DNA of 64,000 bases from Arcanobacterium_A bovis (GTDB taxonomy: Bacteria; Actinomycetota; Actinomycetes; Actinomycetales; Actinomycetaceae): the NCBI RefSeq assembly GCF_042655305.1, contig NZ_JBHSLR010000009.1. One strand, given 5' to 3'. This document shows positions 53,011 to 61,845 of the stretch, piece after piece. The position numbers and the translations under genes are program-made. The notes under the pieces were generated by a model that saw nothing but the letters and a program-made list of their open reading frames with translations, searched no databases and was not told where the DNA came from. Numbering within the stretch: position 1 is the stretch's first letter; each line of letters begins with the position of its first letter.

Positions 53011-54561
53011 ATGAGTGAACTGATGATCGAACAAGAACTTCCGAAAACTTATGCACTTCGCACTTTGGGTTGCCAAATGAATGTGCACGACTCCGAAAGG
53101 CTGGCTGGTCTTTTGGATCAAGCCGGCTATGTCCCGGTAGAACTAGTGCCGCAAAAGGCAGCTCGGGCTACCGAAGCCGGAGATCAAGGTGCTGACGTGT
53201 TGGTTATCAATACCTGTTCAGTGCGTGAAAACGCTGCTACAAAACTATTTGGAAACCTTGGACAATTGGCTGAGGTGAAACGTGACCGCCCACAGATGCA
53301 AATTGCAGTTGCAGGATGTCTTGCGCAACAATTGCGAGATGGCATCGTTGAGAAGGCTCCTTGGGTGGATGTAGTTCTTGGCACTCATAACCTTGATGTT
53401 CTACCTGTATTGCTTGAACGCGCCCGTCATAATAAAGAAGCTGCGGTTGAAATTGAAGAATCCTTGAAGGTTTTTCCTTCAACCTTGCCAACGCACCGTG
53501 AATCTGCGTCGGCTGCTTGGGTGTCTATTTCGGTTGGATGCAACAATACGTGCACTTTCTGCATTGTTCCACACCTGAGAGGAAAGGAAAACGACCGGCG
53601 ACCAGGTGAAATCTTGGCGGAAATTGAAGCAGTTGTGGCGGAGGGTGCCATTGAGGTTACTCTCCTAGGACAAAATGTGAATTCCTACGGAGTGAGCTTT
53701 GGTGACCGCGGTGCATTTGCCAAACTCCTCAGGGCAACAGGTGATATTGATGGCCTACAACGCGTGCGTTTCACCTCACCGCATCCAGCTGCTTTCACTG
53801 ATGACGTTATTGATGCTATGGCACAAACTCATAATGTGATGCCATCGCTGCATATGCCGCTACAATCGGGATCTGATCGAATCTTGCGACTCATGCGGCG
53901 CTCGTATCGATCAACGAAGTTCCTTGGCATTCTCGATCGTGTGCGGGAACAGATTCCGCATGCCGCAATTACCACCGATATTATTGTGGGCTTCCCAGGT
54001 GAAACAGAAGAAGACTTCCAAGCTACTTTAGATGTGGTTGAGGCATCGCGATTTAGTTCTGCTTTCACATTCTTGTATTCTCCACGCCCAGGCACACCGG
54101 CAGCGGAAATGGACGAACAAGTCCCTGCCGAAGTGGCCAATGAACGATTCCAGCGCCTGATCGAGCTGCAGAAACGTATTTCGACGGAGGAGAATCAGAA
54201 GCTTGAAGGTAGCACTGTCAATGTTCTGGTTTCGAGTGGAGAAGGTCGCAAAGACGAGGAAACATCACGTATCACTGGAAGAGCGGAAGACAATCGCCTC
54301 GTGCACGTAGCATTGCCGAAGAATCTAGCGGTTCCGCCGCGCCCAGGCGACATCGTATCTGCCACTGTTACCCACGGCGCACCATTCCATCTGGTTGCTG
54401 ATTCAGCCTTGGACGGGGGACTATTCACGGTTACCAAGACACGCGCTGGCGATGCATGGGAAAAATCCGAACAGCGAAAAGAAGAGTTGCTACAAGAAGC
54501 TGCTGGTCAAGCTCCTGTGAAGCTTGGTATTCCCACTATTGGATTGCGCCCGCAGAAATGA
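53011..54561 (+). CDS. miaB: tRNA-2-methylthio-N6-dimethylallyladenosine synthase MiaB
   Basis: Radical SAM methylthiotransferase that acts on i6A37 made by MiaA, the next gene. It has the MTTase N-domain cysteines (LGCQMNVHDSE, NTCSVRENA, VAGCLAQQ), the radical SAM motif GCNNTCTFCIVPHLRG and a C-terminal TRAM domain. The frame opens at GTG 52963, but ATG 53011 fits the family start (YALRTLGCQMN close behind) and has TAGAAT 8 bases upstream, so a leaderless start is likely; this gives 516 residues. Confidence 0.95.
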   Translation: MSELMIEQELPKTYALRTLGCQMNVHDSERLAGLLDQAGYVPVELVPQKAARATEAGDQGADVLVINTCSVRENAATKLFGNLGQLAEVKRDRPQMQIAVAGCLAQQLRDGIVEKAPWVDVVLGTHNLDVLPVLLERARHNKEAAVEIEESLKVFPSTLPTHRESASAAWVSISVGCNNTCTFCIVPHLRGKENDRRPGEILAEIEAVVAEGAIEVTLLGQNVNSYGVSFGDRGAFAKLLRATGDIDGLQRVRFTSPHPAAFTDDVIDAMAQTHNVMPSLHMPLQSGSDRILRLMRRSYRSTKFLGILDRVREQIPHAAITTDIIVGFPGETEEDFQATLDVVEASRFSSAFTFLYSPRPGTPAAEMDEQVPAEVANERFQRLIELQKRISTEENQKLEGSTVNVLVSSGEGRKDEETSRITGRAEDNRLVHVALPKNLAVPPRPGDIVSATVTHGAPFHLVADSALDGGLFTVTKTRAGDAWEKSEQRKEELLQEAAGQAPVKLGIPTIGLRPQK

Positions 54562-54576
54562 GAGCTTGAGCAGATC

Positions 54577-55542
54577 GTGAGCTTAGAAGTTGAAACGCCG
54601 ACCACACCAATTATCGCGGTAGTTGGTGCAACGTCCAGCGGAAAGACACTTCTGTCTATTGAAATTGCTCAAGCTCTTGGCGGAAGCGAATTTGCTGAGA
54701 TAATTTCGGCCGATGCGATGCAGCTGTATCGCGGTATGGATGTTGGTACTGCCAAAATTTCGGTGCCCGAACGCTGCGGGATCGTGCACCATCAACTCGA
54801 TGTACTCGATATTTGTGAGGAAGCGTCCGTAGCGGCGTATCAAAAATACGCTCGTATGGATTTGGAAAACGTACGACGACGGGGCAAGGTACCGATCGTC
54901 GTCGGCGGATCGGGACTCTACGTCTCTGGGCTATTAGACGAACTTAATTTCCCAGGAACCGATCCAAAGATACGTGCTGAACTTGAGGAACGTGCGAAGA
55001 ATCAGGGTATGGATGCGCTGATTTCTGAACTTGCGAAGCTTGATCCGAAATCTGCGCAGATTATTGATCTAGCAAATCCACGGCGTGTGATACGTGCATT
55101 GGAAGTAGTGCTGCTTACCGGGAAGTCATATACGCCTGAGTTTCCTCGCCATACGCGCCATTTTTCGAATACTCATTTTGTGGGGATCGATGTTCCAAAA
55201 GAGATTCTCAATGAGCGCATCGAACGTCGCGTGCACGAAATGTTCGCAAATGGCTTGGTAGATGAGACGAAACAGTTGATGGAACAAGGCTTAGCTACCT
55301 CGCCGACGGCAGGGAAAGCGACTGGTTATGCGCAAACCATCGATTTTCTACTCGGTAAGATTTCACAAGAACAAGCAATCGCAGATATTGCCTTCGGTAC
55401 TCGTCGTCTCGCGAAAAAGCAGCGGACGTGGTTTGGGGCAGATCCACGGATTGAGTGGCATAAAGTTGCTGGTGAATCGGTAAACGAAGCGAAATCGCAG
55501 CTCCGAGAACTTGGCAAAAAGATTGCAGAACAGATTGTGTGA
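54577..55542 (+). CDS. miaA: tRNA dimethylallyltransferase MiaA
   Basis: Adds the isoprenoid group to A37 of tRNAs reading U-starting codons. The 321 residues have the P-loop VVGATSSGKT, SADAMQLYRGMDVGTAK, PIVVGGSGLYVSGLLD, NPRRVIRALEVVLLTGKS and AFGTRRLAKKQRTWF. The P-loop is GATSSGKT, where GPTASGKT is more common. GTG 54577 is 15 bases after miaB, so both genes of this modification path are co-transcribed. Confidence 0.95.
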   Translation: MSLEVETPTTPIIAVVGATSSGKTLLSIEIAQALGGSEFAEIISADAMQLYRGMDVGTAKISVPERCGIVHHQLDVLDICEEASVAAYQKYARMDLENVRRRGKVPIVVGGSGLYVSGLLDELNFPGTDPKIRAELEERAKNQGMDALISELAKLDPKSAQIIDLANPRRVIRALEVVLLTGKSYTPEFPRHTRHFSNTHFVGIDVPKEILNERIERRVHEMFANGLVDETKQLMEQGLATSPTAGKATGYAQTIDFLLGKISQEQAIADIAFGTRRLAKKQRTWFGADPRIEWHKVAGESVNEAKSQLRELGKKIAEQIV

Positions 55543-55726
55543 ATGATCCATTCTCCACTTGGCGTGTCGCAAAATAGTGCCACAAGAAGCAACGCTACAA
55601 GTAACACAGTATTGCGGAGGAAGTAGCCATATCCAGAGCGAATGTAGCAACAAAGAGAACACAGGCGCACCCGTAGTCGGAATATGCGGGCAAAGGATCC
55701 CAGAGGCTTGCGGCCAGAACACGCGC

Positions 55727-56359
55727 CTATTCAGCGTCGATGAAAGAACGTCGGATTTCGAATACGCGAAATCCCTTCGCTGAGCCCACTTTCTGAACTG
55801 TATAACCCTGTTCGGTGATCCAGCGCGCTAAGGAATCAGCACCGAGATTTTTCTGCACCACGATATAGGCGACTCCATCACTGCTGAGCAGAGCAAACCA
55901 ATTAGATAGCAGCTGATGGAGTTCTGCCTTTCCTATCCGGATCGGGGGATTAGACCACAGCAGGTCAATTGTGCGACCTTCTTGGCGCAGTCTAGAAAGT
56001 GCTGCTGTGGATTCTTCAATAGTCACGTTACTGAGCTGCGCTTGATCTGCATTTTCACGTGCAAGATTCATGGATCGTTCATTAACATCGACGCCGAGCA
56101 CGGTTGAGTGTGGCGCCTCGGAAGCCAAAGCCAAGGTGATTGGCCCCCAGCCACAACCGAGATCAACGGCAAGAGAATGGGGCCCCAAATCTGGCTGTGG
56201 CACTTTGGAAAGGAAGACAGCGCTACCTTTGTCTAAACCATGAGCGGAGAACACGCCGTCTTGCGTGCGAATTTGGTAATTCCTGCCACGGATTGCCAGA
56301 TCAAACTGGTGATCGTTTCCAGCTGTGCTTGGCTGCGTCGAAAAATAATGATCGTTCAC
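55727..56359 (-). CDS. RsmC-like class I SAM methyltransferase
   Basis: 210-residue methyltransferase of the MTS family (RsmC/RlmG type, N2-guanine of rRNA). SAM motif I VDLGCGWGPITLAL, motif II VLGVDVNERSMNLAR and the catalytic SNPPIRIGK are clear; HYFSTQPSTAGNDHQFDL and GVFSAHGLDKGSAVFL at the start are typical of the short actinobacterial members. The exact rRNA site is unknown. It is convergent with miaA and divergent from hflX. The 180 bases between it and miaA hold no supported gene. Confidence 0.88.
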   Translation of the reverse strand: MNDHYFSTQPSTAGNDHQFDLAIRGRNYQIRTQDGVFSAHGLDKGSAVFLSKVPQPDLGPHSLAVDLGCGWGPITLALASEAPHSTVLGVDVNERSMNLARENADQAQLSNVTIEESTAALSRLRQEGRTIDLLWSNPPIRIGKAELHQLLSNWFALLSSDGVAYIVVQKNLGADSLARWITEQGYTVQKVGSAKGFRVFEIRRSFIDAE

Positions 56360-56496
56360 TCCATCAGGATACCGTGAGCTCAGGCGAAGCGACGGAAAAG
56401 ATTGACATTAGACGTCTCACAACGAGAAAAACTGTGGGTCAATGTTAAAACTGCCATAAACATGAGAGAATAGAGAGGAGAGAATGGAGCTACATC

Positions 56497-57975
56497 ATTA
56501 ACACAAATCCGAGCGAAAACACTGGTCGTTCCTTAGAACTAGACTCGCACAAAGGTACAGCGCTACAAGCAGATCCGGCTTATAACGGCTCATGGGCAGG
56601 TGACGAATTTGAACGCGGCGTTCGAAGTTCATTAAAGCGAGTAGTAGATGTTGCTTCAGAGCGAGAAGAGCTCGTTGATATCGAATATCGGCAACTCCGC
56701 CTTGAGAAAGTTGTGCTCGCTGGTTTGTGGATGGACGGAACTCTCGAAGCCGCCGAAGATTCGTTACGAGAACTCGCAGCGTTAGCTGAAACTGCTGGTT
56801 CGGAAGTGATGGACGGTCTTATACAACATCGTCAGCTACCTGATCCTGCTACATTCTTAGGTTCCGGAAAAGCGAAAGAGCTTGGCGAAATTGTGGCAAA
56901 TACCGGCGCAGACACCGTGATTGTAGATTCGGAGCTTGCCCCTTCTCAGCGCCGAGCTTTGGAAGATATTGTGAAAGTCAAAGTCATTGATCGTACCGCT
57001 TTGATTCTTGATATTTTTGCTCAGCATGCTAAGTCTCGAGAAGGAAAAGCCCAAGTTGAACTGGCGCAACTTGAATACCTCTTGCCGCGTCTGCGCGGTT
57101 GGGGTGAATCGATGTCGCGGCAGGCGGGTGGTCGAGTAGCTGGTGGTGCTGGAATTGGCTCGCGTGGACCAGGTGAAACAAAAATCGAGCTTGATCGACG
57201 TCGAATCCGCACTAGGATGGCAAAACTGCGCAAAGATATTGCGAATATGCGTCCGGGGCGAGAAACTCGACGCAGCACGCGGCGTCGTAATAAGGTTCCT
57301 GCAGTTGTGGTTGTGGGGTACACGAATGCTGGAAAATCCTCGCTGATGAACGTATTGACGGACGCTCGGGTGCTGGTAGAAAACGCATTGTTTGCCACTC
57401 TGGATCCAACTGTTCGCCGTACACAGACGAGCGATGGCCGGGAATTTACATTAACGGATACTGTCGGTTTTGTGCGTTCGCTTCCTACCCAGCTGGTGGA
57501 GGCATTTCGGTCTACTTTGGAGGAAGTGGCACAAGCTGATCTGATCTTGCACGTTGTGGATGCCTCGCATAGTGATCCGCGCGGACAAGTCCAAGCGGTC
57601 CATGACGTATTGCGTGACGTTGAGGGAGCCTTAGATTTGCCCGAATTGATCGTTTTGTCGAAGAGCGATCTTGCCGACGACGTAGCGATCGCAACTTTGC
57701 GCTCGCAGTTTCCGCAATCAGTTGCGATTAGTTCGGTGACTGGCGAAGGCATTGATGAACTCAAAGTGCGGATTGAAGAAATGCTCCCACGGCCTGCGAT
57801 TCATATTGACGCAGTAATTCCTTATACGCGTGGCGATTTGGTCTCACAGATTCACGCCGATGGTGAGATTCTCAATGAAGAATTTACTGCCGATGGTACG
57901 CGGATTGTAGCGCGTATTACCGACGAAATAGCTGCTCATATTCAAGCAGCGGGAATTGAATTGAAGCGGGCGTAG
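56497..57975 (+). CDS. hflX: Ribosome-splitting GTPase HflX with a non-canonical start
   Basis: Stress GTPase that splits stalled ribosomes. G1 GYTNAGKSS is at about 274-282, followed by FATLDPTVRR, DTVGFVRSLP and LSKSD; the glycine-rich GRVAGGAGIGSRGPGETKIE lies before it. The conserved N-terminal segment LVDIEYRQLRLEKVVLAGLWMDGT begins upstream of the first usable GTG (56713), and the frame is open back to the TAA at 56446 without any ATG, GTG or TTG. ATC 56494 and ATT 56497 lie 4 and 7 bases after GGAG (56486-56489). I placed the start at ATT, giving 492 residues. An ATG at 56484 in another frame encodes only MELHH. A sequencing frameshift is the alternative. Confidence 0.85.
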   Translation: MNTNPSENTGRSLELDSHKGTALQADPAYNGSWAGDEFERGVRSSLKRVVDVASEREELVDIEYRQLRLEKVVLAGLWMDGTLEAAEDSLRELAALAETAGSEVMDGLIQHRQLPDPATFLGSGKAKELGEIVANTGADTVIVDSELAPSQRRALEDIVKVKVIDRTALILDIFAQHAKSREGKAQVELAQLEYLLPRLRGWGESMSRQAGGRVAGGAGIGSRGPGETKIELDRRRIRTRMAKLRKDIANMRPGRETRRSTRRRNKVPAVVVVGYTNAGKSSLMNVLTDARVLVENALFATLDPTVRRTQTSDGREFTLTDTVGFVRSLPTQLVEAFRSTLEEVAQADLILHVVDASHSDPRGQVQAVHDVLRDVEGALDLPELIVLSKSDLADDVAIATLRSQFPQSVAISSVTGEGIDELKVRIEEMLPRPAIHIDAVIPYTRGDLVSQIHADGEILNEEFTADGTRIVARITDEIAAHIQAAGIELKRA

Positions 57976-57982
57976 TATAGCG

Positions 57983-59962
57983 GTGGCGAGGATAACGAGT
58001 TTGTCGCCTGTGGACGATGCAGGTGATGTTGGCGTTGAAGAGGTGTTGCACGCCGTCGTCGAAAAAATTGGTGGACATCCACGCACTGGGCAGATCACGA
58101 TGGTGGAGGAAGTCTCCCAAGCGCTCAAGCAAAGCGAACACCTCATGGTGCAAGCAGGAACGGGGACCGGAAAGTCATTCGGGTATCTTATTCCTGCGTT
58201 TATGCAGGCAGTACAAGCTAACGAGAAAACTATTATTTCTACCGCAACCCTGGCTTTGCAACGCCAGATTATGCGCTACGACGCTCCGCTAATCTCTGAT
58301 GTTGTGCATGAGCTCACCGGTGTTCGACCGCGTGTGGCGCTTCTTAAAGGGTGGAATAACTACGTGTGCTTGCGAAAGGCGGCGGGAGGATACCCCGAAG
58401 AAGGAGCACTTATCTCGCGCGCTGAAGGTGAATACGGTGCGAGTGCCACGGGCGAAGAGGTTGTGCGCGCTCGAGAGTGGGCGATGGTCACAGAATCTGG
58501 TGATCGTGACGATTTAGTACCCGGCGTCAGTGATCGGGCTTGGGCACAGGTTTCACTGCCGAAACGGGAGTGCATCGGGGAATCGTGTCCTGTTCGCGGG
58601 TCGTGTTTTGCGTATATCGCCCGCAATGATGCCGACGACGCCGACATCGTCGTCACCAATCACGCGATGTTGGGCGTGCAAGCGAGTCAAACGCCTGTGC
58701 TGCCCTCGGTAGATGCGTATATCATCGACGAAGCACACGATTTGGTGGAAAGGGTAACGTCGCAGCTCACTAGCACTTTGTCGCGATTTGACGTGAGTTC
58801 TATCGCGAGAATGATGCGCCAAAATGGCCTTGACGACGCCGATCTCGATAGTAGTGCCGAAGAATTCGACGAGGCCTTATCGGAGATTCCTGCGGGACGA
58901 ATTCAGGAAATTCCCGAAGTGTTCTCTGATGCTATTGCCCGATTGCTAGGGAAAATACAGACTGCTGAGGAAAATCTGTCCGAGCTGAGCTCCAAAGATG
59001 AAGCTCAAGCCACCGCGAAACAGATTTTGCGCGCACGATTGCAAGAACTGTCTGAGGTCTCCCAAAATATTCTGGGCGACGGAGTCTTAGCGGGTACTTT
59101 GGTTGCTTGGAAATCGGAGTTTGGCGAGGCGAGAAGCGCCTTCCATTTGGCACCCTTGGATGTTTCTCGATCGATTGCTTCTTCGCTATTTGATGAAAAT
59201 CCAGTGGTATTGACATCTGCTACTTTGAAATTGGGTACTTCCTTCGACGCCATGGCAAACCGCGTCGGTTTCTCTTTGGGAGGCAGCAGTTCGTGGCGAG
59301 GGGTCGACGTCGGAAGCCCTTTTTCTCCACAGACACAAGGCGTTCTTTACGTAGCGGCACATTTGCCTGTCCCTGGTAAACAGGGATACGGTGAGGAACA
59401 GTTGGCTGAGATAGTAGATCTGGTTGAAGCATCACACGGCGGTGCATTGGGGCTTTTCACGTCGCGTGCAGCTGCCGAACGTGCGGCACAGTATGTGCGT
59501 GAACGTACTGGACTTCCAATTTTGTGCCAAGGAGATGATCAGCTATCGACTTTGGTGGAGGCATTTTCAACTGACGATTCAGCCTCTTTGTTTGGCACTC
59601 TCTCGCTGTGGCAAGGGGTTGATGTTCCAGGCCATACCAGTCGTTTAGTGATAATCGACCGAATTCCGTTCCCGCGTCCAGATGATCCGCTTGCACAGGC
59701 GCGTTCGGAAGCTATTTCTCGGAGCGGGGGAAATGGTTTTATGTCGGTTGCTGCCACTCAAGCAGCATTGTTGCTTGCGCAAGGAGCAGGAAGACTTCTA
59801 CGTCGGATCGATGATCGAGGCGTTGTTGCAGTGCTAGATCCTCGCCTGAAAACAGCACGTTATGCAGGATTCTTGCTTGAATCAATGCCAGGTATGTGGC
59901 GAACACTCGACAAAGACGTAGTGTGTGGAGTGTTAGAGCGAAACGCACACTCTGACGAATGA
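57983..59962 (+). CDS. dinG: DinG/XPD-family ATP-dependent DNA helicase
   Basis: Iron-sulfur superfamily 2 helicase, 5'-3', helping to resolve R-loops and damaged forks. 659 residues: Walker A VQAGTGTGKSFGY (56-68), DEAH box YIIDEAHDLVER, four cysteines for the [4Fe-4S] cluster (NNYVCLRK, RECIGESCPVRGSCFAY), TSATLKLG, and the C-terminal QGAGRLLRRIDDRGVVAVLDPR. GTG 57983 begins 7 bases after hflX. It meets lexA head-on with 10 bases between the stops; no LexA box is seen before it. Confidence 0.92.
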   Translation: MARITSLSPVDDAGDVGVEEVLHAVVEKIGGHPRTGQITMVEEVSQALKQSEHLMVQAGTGTGKSFGYLIPAFMQAVQANEKTIISTATLALQRQIMRYDAPLISDVVHELTGVRPRVALLKGWNNYVCLRKAAGGYPEEGALISRAEGEYGASATGEEVVRAREWAMVTESGDRDDLVPGVSDRAWAQVSLPKRECIGESCPVRGSCFAYIARNDADDADIVVTNHAMLGVQASQTPVLPSVDAYIIDEAHDLVERVTSQLTSTLSRFDVSSIARMMRQNGLDDADLDSSAEEFDEALSEIPAGRIQEIPEVFSDAIARLLGKIQTAEENLSELSSKDEAQATAKQILRARLQELSEVSQNILGDGVLAGTLVAWKSEFGEARSAFHLAPLDVSRSIASSLFDENPVVLTSATLKLGTSFDAMANRVGFSLGGSSSWRGVDVGSPFSPQTQGVLYVAAHLPVPGKQGYGEEQLAEIVDLVEASHGGALGLFTSRAAAERAAQYVRERTGLPILCQGDDQLSTLVEAFSTDDSASLFGTLSLWQGVDVPGHTSRLVIIDRIPFPRPDDPLAQARSEAISRSGGNGFMSVAATQAALLLAQGAGRLLRRIDDRGVVAVLDPRLKTARYAGFLLESMPGMWRTLDKDVVCGVLERNAHSDE

Positions 59963-59972
59963 CCTTGGCTGA

Positions 59973-60716
59973 TCACAAAGCGCGCAAAACGCTTACAACC
60001 TTGCCAACGATTTGTGCGTCGTCTCCTGGAATTGGTGCGTAGTCAGCGTTTCGGGGGAGTAGCCACACGTGTCCATCTCGCTTTTGAAATACCTTGACTG
60101 TTGCTTCGCCGTCAATAACGGCGGCTACAATCTCACCGTTTTCAGCAACTGGCTGGCGTCGAACAACAACCCAATCGCCGTCACAGATTGCGGCATCAAT
60201 CATGGAGTCGCCACTTACCAAGAGCATGAACAGATCTCCAGTGCCGGTGAGCTGTCGAGGTAACGGGAATACCTCCTCAACCTGCTGCTCGGCGAGGATT
60301 GGCGCGCCGGCGGCGATCCTACCAACAAGTGGAACATGGACGGCGGCATCAACGTCAACGTGAGATTCGGCGTCTGGAACGGCAACTATAGCGCCTTTAA
60401 CCGCAGTATCGGACGTGATACCGGTGACTGAGGTGCTGGGTTCTGAATCATTCTCCGTGAGAGAACGTGCATTGCGCATATAAGAATCGCCAAGTTCGGT
60501 AATTTCGATTGTGCGTGAACGGCGTGGATCGCGTGCAATGAGCCCAAGTTTTTCAATCAAATCCAGTTGGTATTTCACTGACGATGTTGAGGCGAGACCG
60601 ACGGCGTCGCACAGCTCACGAACTGTGGGAGGGTAGCCGTGGGCGTTTATCCCATCCCAAATATTTTCAAAAATATCGCGCTGGCGTTCTGTTAGGTAAA
60701 TATGTGAAGAATTCAT
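59973..60716 (-). CDS. lexA: SOS repressor LexA
   Basis: Represses the SOS regulon until RecA filaments trigger self-cleavage. 247 residues from ATG 60716, 5 bases after AGGAGT. The winged helix (LTERQRDIFENIWDGINAHGYPPTVRELCDAVGLASTSSVKYQL) is followed by a linker of about 45 residues that is longer than in E. coli, then the S24 domain with the Ala136-Gly137 cleavage site (GRIAAGAPIL), Ser171 (SGDSMIDA) and Lys208 (ATVKVF). The frame opens to 60842, but that lacks a ribosome site. LexA boxes 190-285 bases upstream imply autoregulation. Confidence 0.97.
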   Translation of the reverse strand: MNSSHIYLTERQRDIFENIWDGINAHGYPPTVRELCDAVGLASTSSVKYQLDLIEKLGLIARDPRRSRTIEITELGDSYMRNARSLTENDSEPSTSVTGITSDTAVKGAIVAVPDAESHVDVDAAVHVPLVGRIAAGAPILAEQQVEEVFPLPRQLTGTGDLFMLLVSGDSMIDAAICDGDWVVVRRQPVAENGEIVAAVIDGEATVKVFQKRDGHVWLLPRNADYAPIPGDDAQIVGKVVSVLRAL

Positions 60717-60870
60717 TTTCACTCCTGTTGTCAGCACTGCGAATTCTACTTTTGACAAGAAATTCTCCTGTAGAAGTGGAAAAGACGCATCGATTTTTGA
60801 GTATATTTCTGGGTTCGTATCCTTTGCCAACGAGCCGGCCACGAATTTTGGCGGGAGGCTCTTGTTAGCT

Positions 60871-60899
60871 TTCTAAGTACAAGGGTAATCGGAAATCAA
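60871..60899 (-). promoter_or_regulatory. Candidate lexA promoter
   Basis: On the minus strand TTGATT (60899-60894) and TTAGAA (60876-60871) are 17 bases apart; the nearest LexA box (60907-60922) sits just upstream of the -35. The leader would be about 150 bases. Confidence 0.4.
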
Positions 60900-60906
60900 C
60901 GAGAGA

Positions 60907-61002
60907 TCAAACATTTGTTCGGAATTTTCGAACGCGTGTTCTGGACATTGCATCAAAAGTGTATTAGTCTGTAGAACAGATGTTCGACGAACACTTGTTC
61001 GA
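60907..61002. promoter_or_regulatory. Array of four LexA boxes between lexA and its divergent neighbour
   Basis: Four matches to TCGAAC-N4-GTTCGA: TCAAAC-N4-GTTCGG (60907-60922), TCGAAC-N4-GTTCTG (60928-60943), TAGAAC-N4-GTTCGA (60972-60987) and ACGAAC-N4-GTTCGA (60987-61002). The last two share one base. The boxes flank and overlap the promoter at 60942-60970 read towards the gene at 61012. Confidence 0.85.
60942..60970 (+). promoter_or_regulatory. SOS promoter of the lexA-adjacent gene
   Basis: TGGACA (60942-60947) and TAGTCT (60965-60970) are 17 bases apart. Box 2 overlaps the -35 and box 3 the expected start near 60977, so LexA should block it tightly. Confidence 0.65.
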
Positions 61003-61011
61003 GGAGGAAAA

Positions 61012-61797
61012 ATGTCAGCAATAAAGGCGCATTCGGTTGTTAACGTGTCGGCGCAAATAGCTGTGCCAGAGCGCAGTGAGCGGTCGGCAACGGCAAATCG
61101 TCAGGCTCGTGCAACACGCACTGTACAGCGCGCTGCGGGTATGTCTGATCAACAGAGTTCTCGGCTTAAGTCTCGTCCACAATTGTCGGTGGTACGTTCG
61201 CCGCAGTCTCATGCAGTTTCAGCTAAAGGCTCGGCACTTCGTACGAATGCGAGCGTGGAAGAACATGGCGTGGTTCGCCCAGATCGTCCGCGCTCATCGG
61301 GTGGAGCTGTGGTCTATGCAGTTCCAAGTCCCTATTCGGCAGCCGAGCTAAGTGACGAGCAGGGCACGTGGACTGAAGTTCTTCCTCATAAACAACAAGC
61401 TGTGCGCTGTGCTCAAGTTGTTCGTACGTATAAAGCGCAACGTTCAGCAGGTCCTAGCTCGCGCCGTATGCGTGGTGTAACGTCATTGGATGGAGTGCGT
61501 CTTTCCGGTTCAACAATCGGCGCAAGCTCGGCAGGTATCCAGTTGAAATCAAGGCAGGAAACACCTGTGACAGGGGCTCGAACGCAGTTTGATGCTCAAT
61601 CGGCAGTGTACGGAGAACAATATTTGAGAATCTTTGCTCTTTTCGTTTTGTTCCTCGGCATTTTTACTGCGGCAATAGTTGGAACCGGTGTAATAAACGG
61701 AAGTTTATTTGCACAAGGTGAAGGGCATGTGTCGGTTAGTCAGGTTTCGGTTCGTGGGGATACTGCTCATAGTAATGAGATGAAATTAGATCTCTAA
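61012..61797 (+). CDS. SOS-controlled single-pass membrane protein, DivS/ChiZ position
   Basis: 261 residues with a long, basic, Ser/Arg-rich disordered N-terminus (1-200), one membrane helix (RIFALFVLFLGIFTAAIVGTGVI, 206-228) and a short outer tail. No LysM or enzyme domain is seen. It starts at ATG 61012, 5 bases after GAGGAGG, and its promoter lies among four LexA boxes. The order lexA - this gene - nrdR is that of divS in Corynebacterium and chiZ (Rv2719c) in Mycobacterium, whose small membrane proteins stop cell division during SOS. I infer the same job here; the sequence itself shows only the topology and control. Unlike ChiZ it lacks LysM. Confidence 0.75.
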   Translation: MSAIKAHSVVNVSAQIAVPERSERSATANRQARATRTVQRAAGMSDQQSSRLKSRPQLSVVRSPQSHAVSAKGSALRTNASVEEHGVVRPDRPRSSGGAVVYAVPSPYSAAELSDEQGTWTEVLPHKQQAVRCAQVVRTYKAQRSAGPSSRRMRGVTSLDGVRLSGSTIGASSAGIQLKSRQETPVTGARTQFDAQSAVYGEQYLRIFALFVLFLGIFTAAIVGTGVINGSLFAQGEGHVSVSQVSVRGDTAHSNEMKLDL

Positions 61798-61810
61798 GTA
61801 GCTATGTGAC

Positions 61811-61839
61811 TTGCCTTTGATAGCGAATAGAACTATTTT
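61811..61839 (+). promoter_or_regulatory. Promoter of nrdR, probably leaderless
   Basis: TTGCCT (61811-61816) and TATTTT (61834-61839) are 17 bases apart, and six bases separate the -10 box from the nrdR ATG. No ribosome site is present. Confidence 0.6.
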
Positions 61840-61845
61840 AGGCGT

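Noticed and set aside
55326..55670. Minus-strand ORF with a hydrophobic stretch (LLVALLLVALF) beside miaA
   Set aside because: Two thirds overlap miaA in antisense and no ribosome site is seen; a real small membrane protein here cannot be excluded but is not supported.
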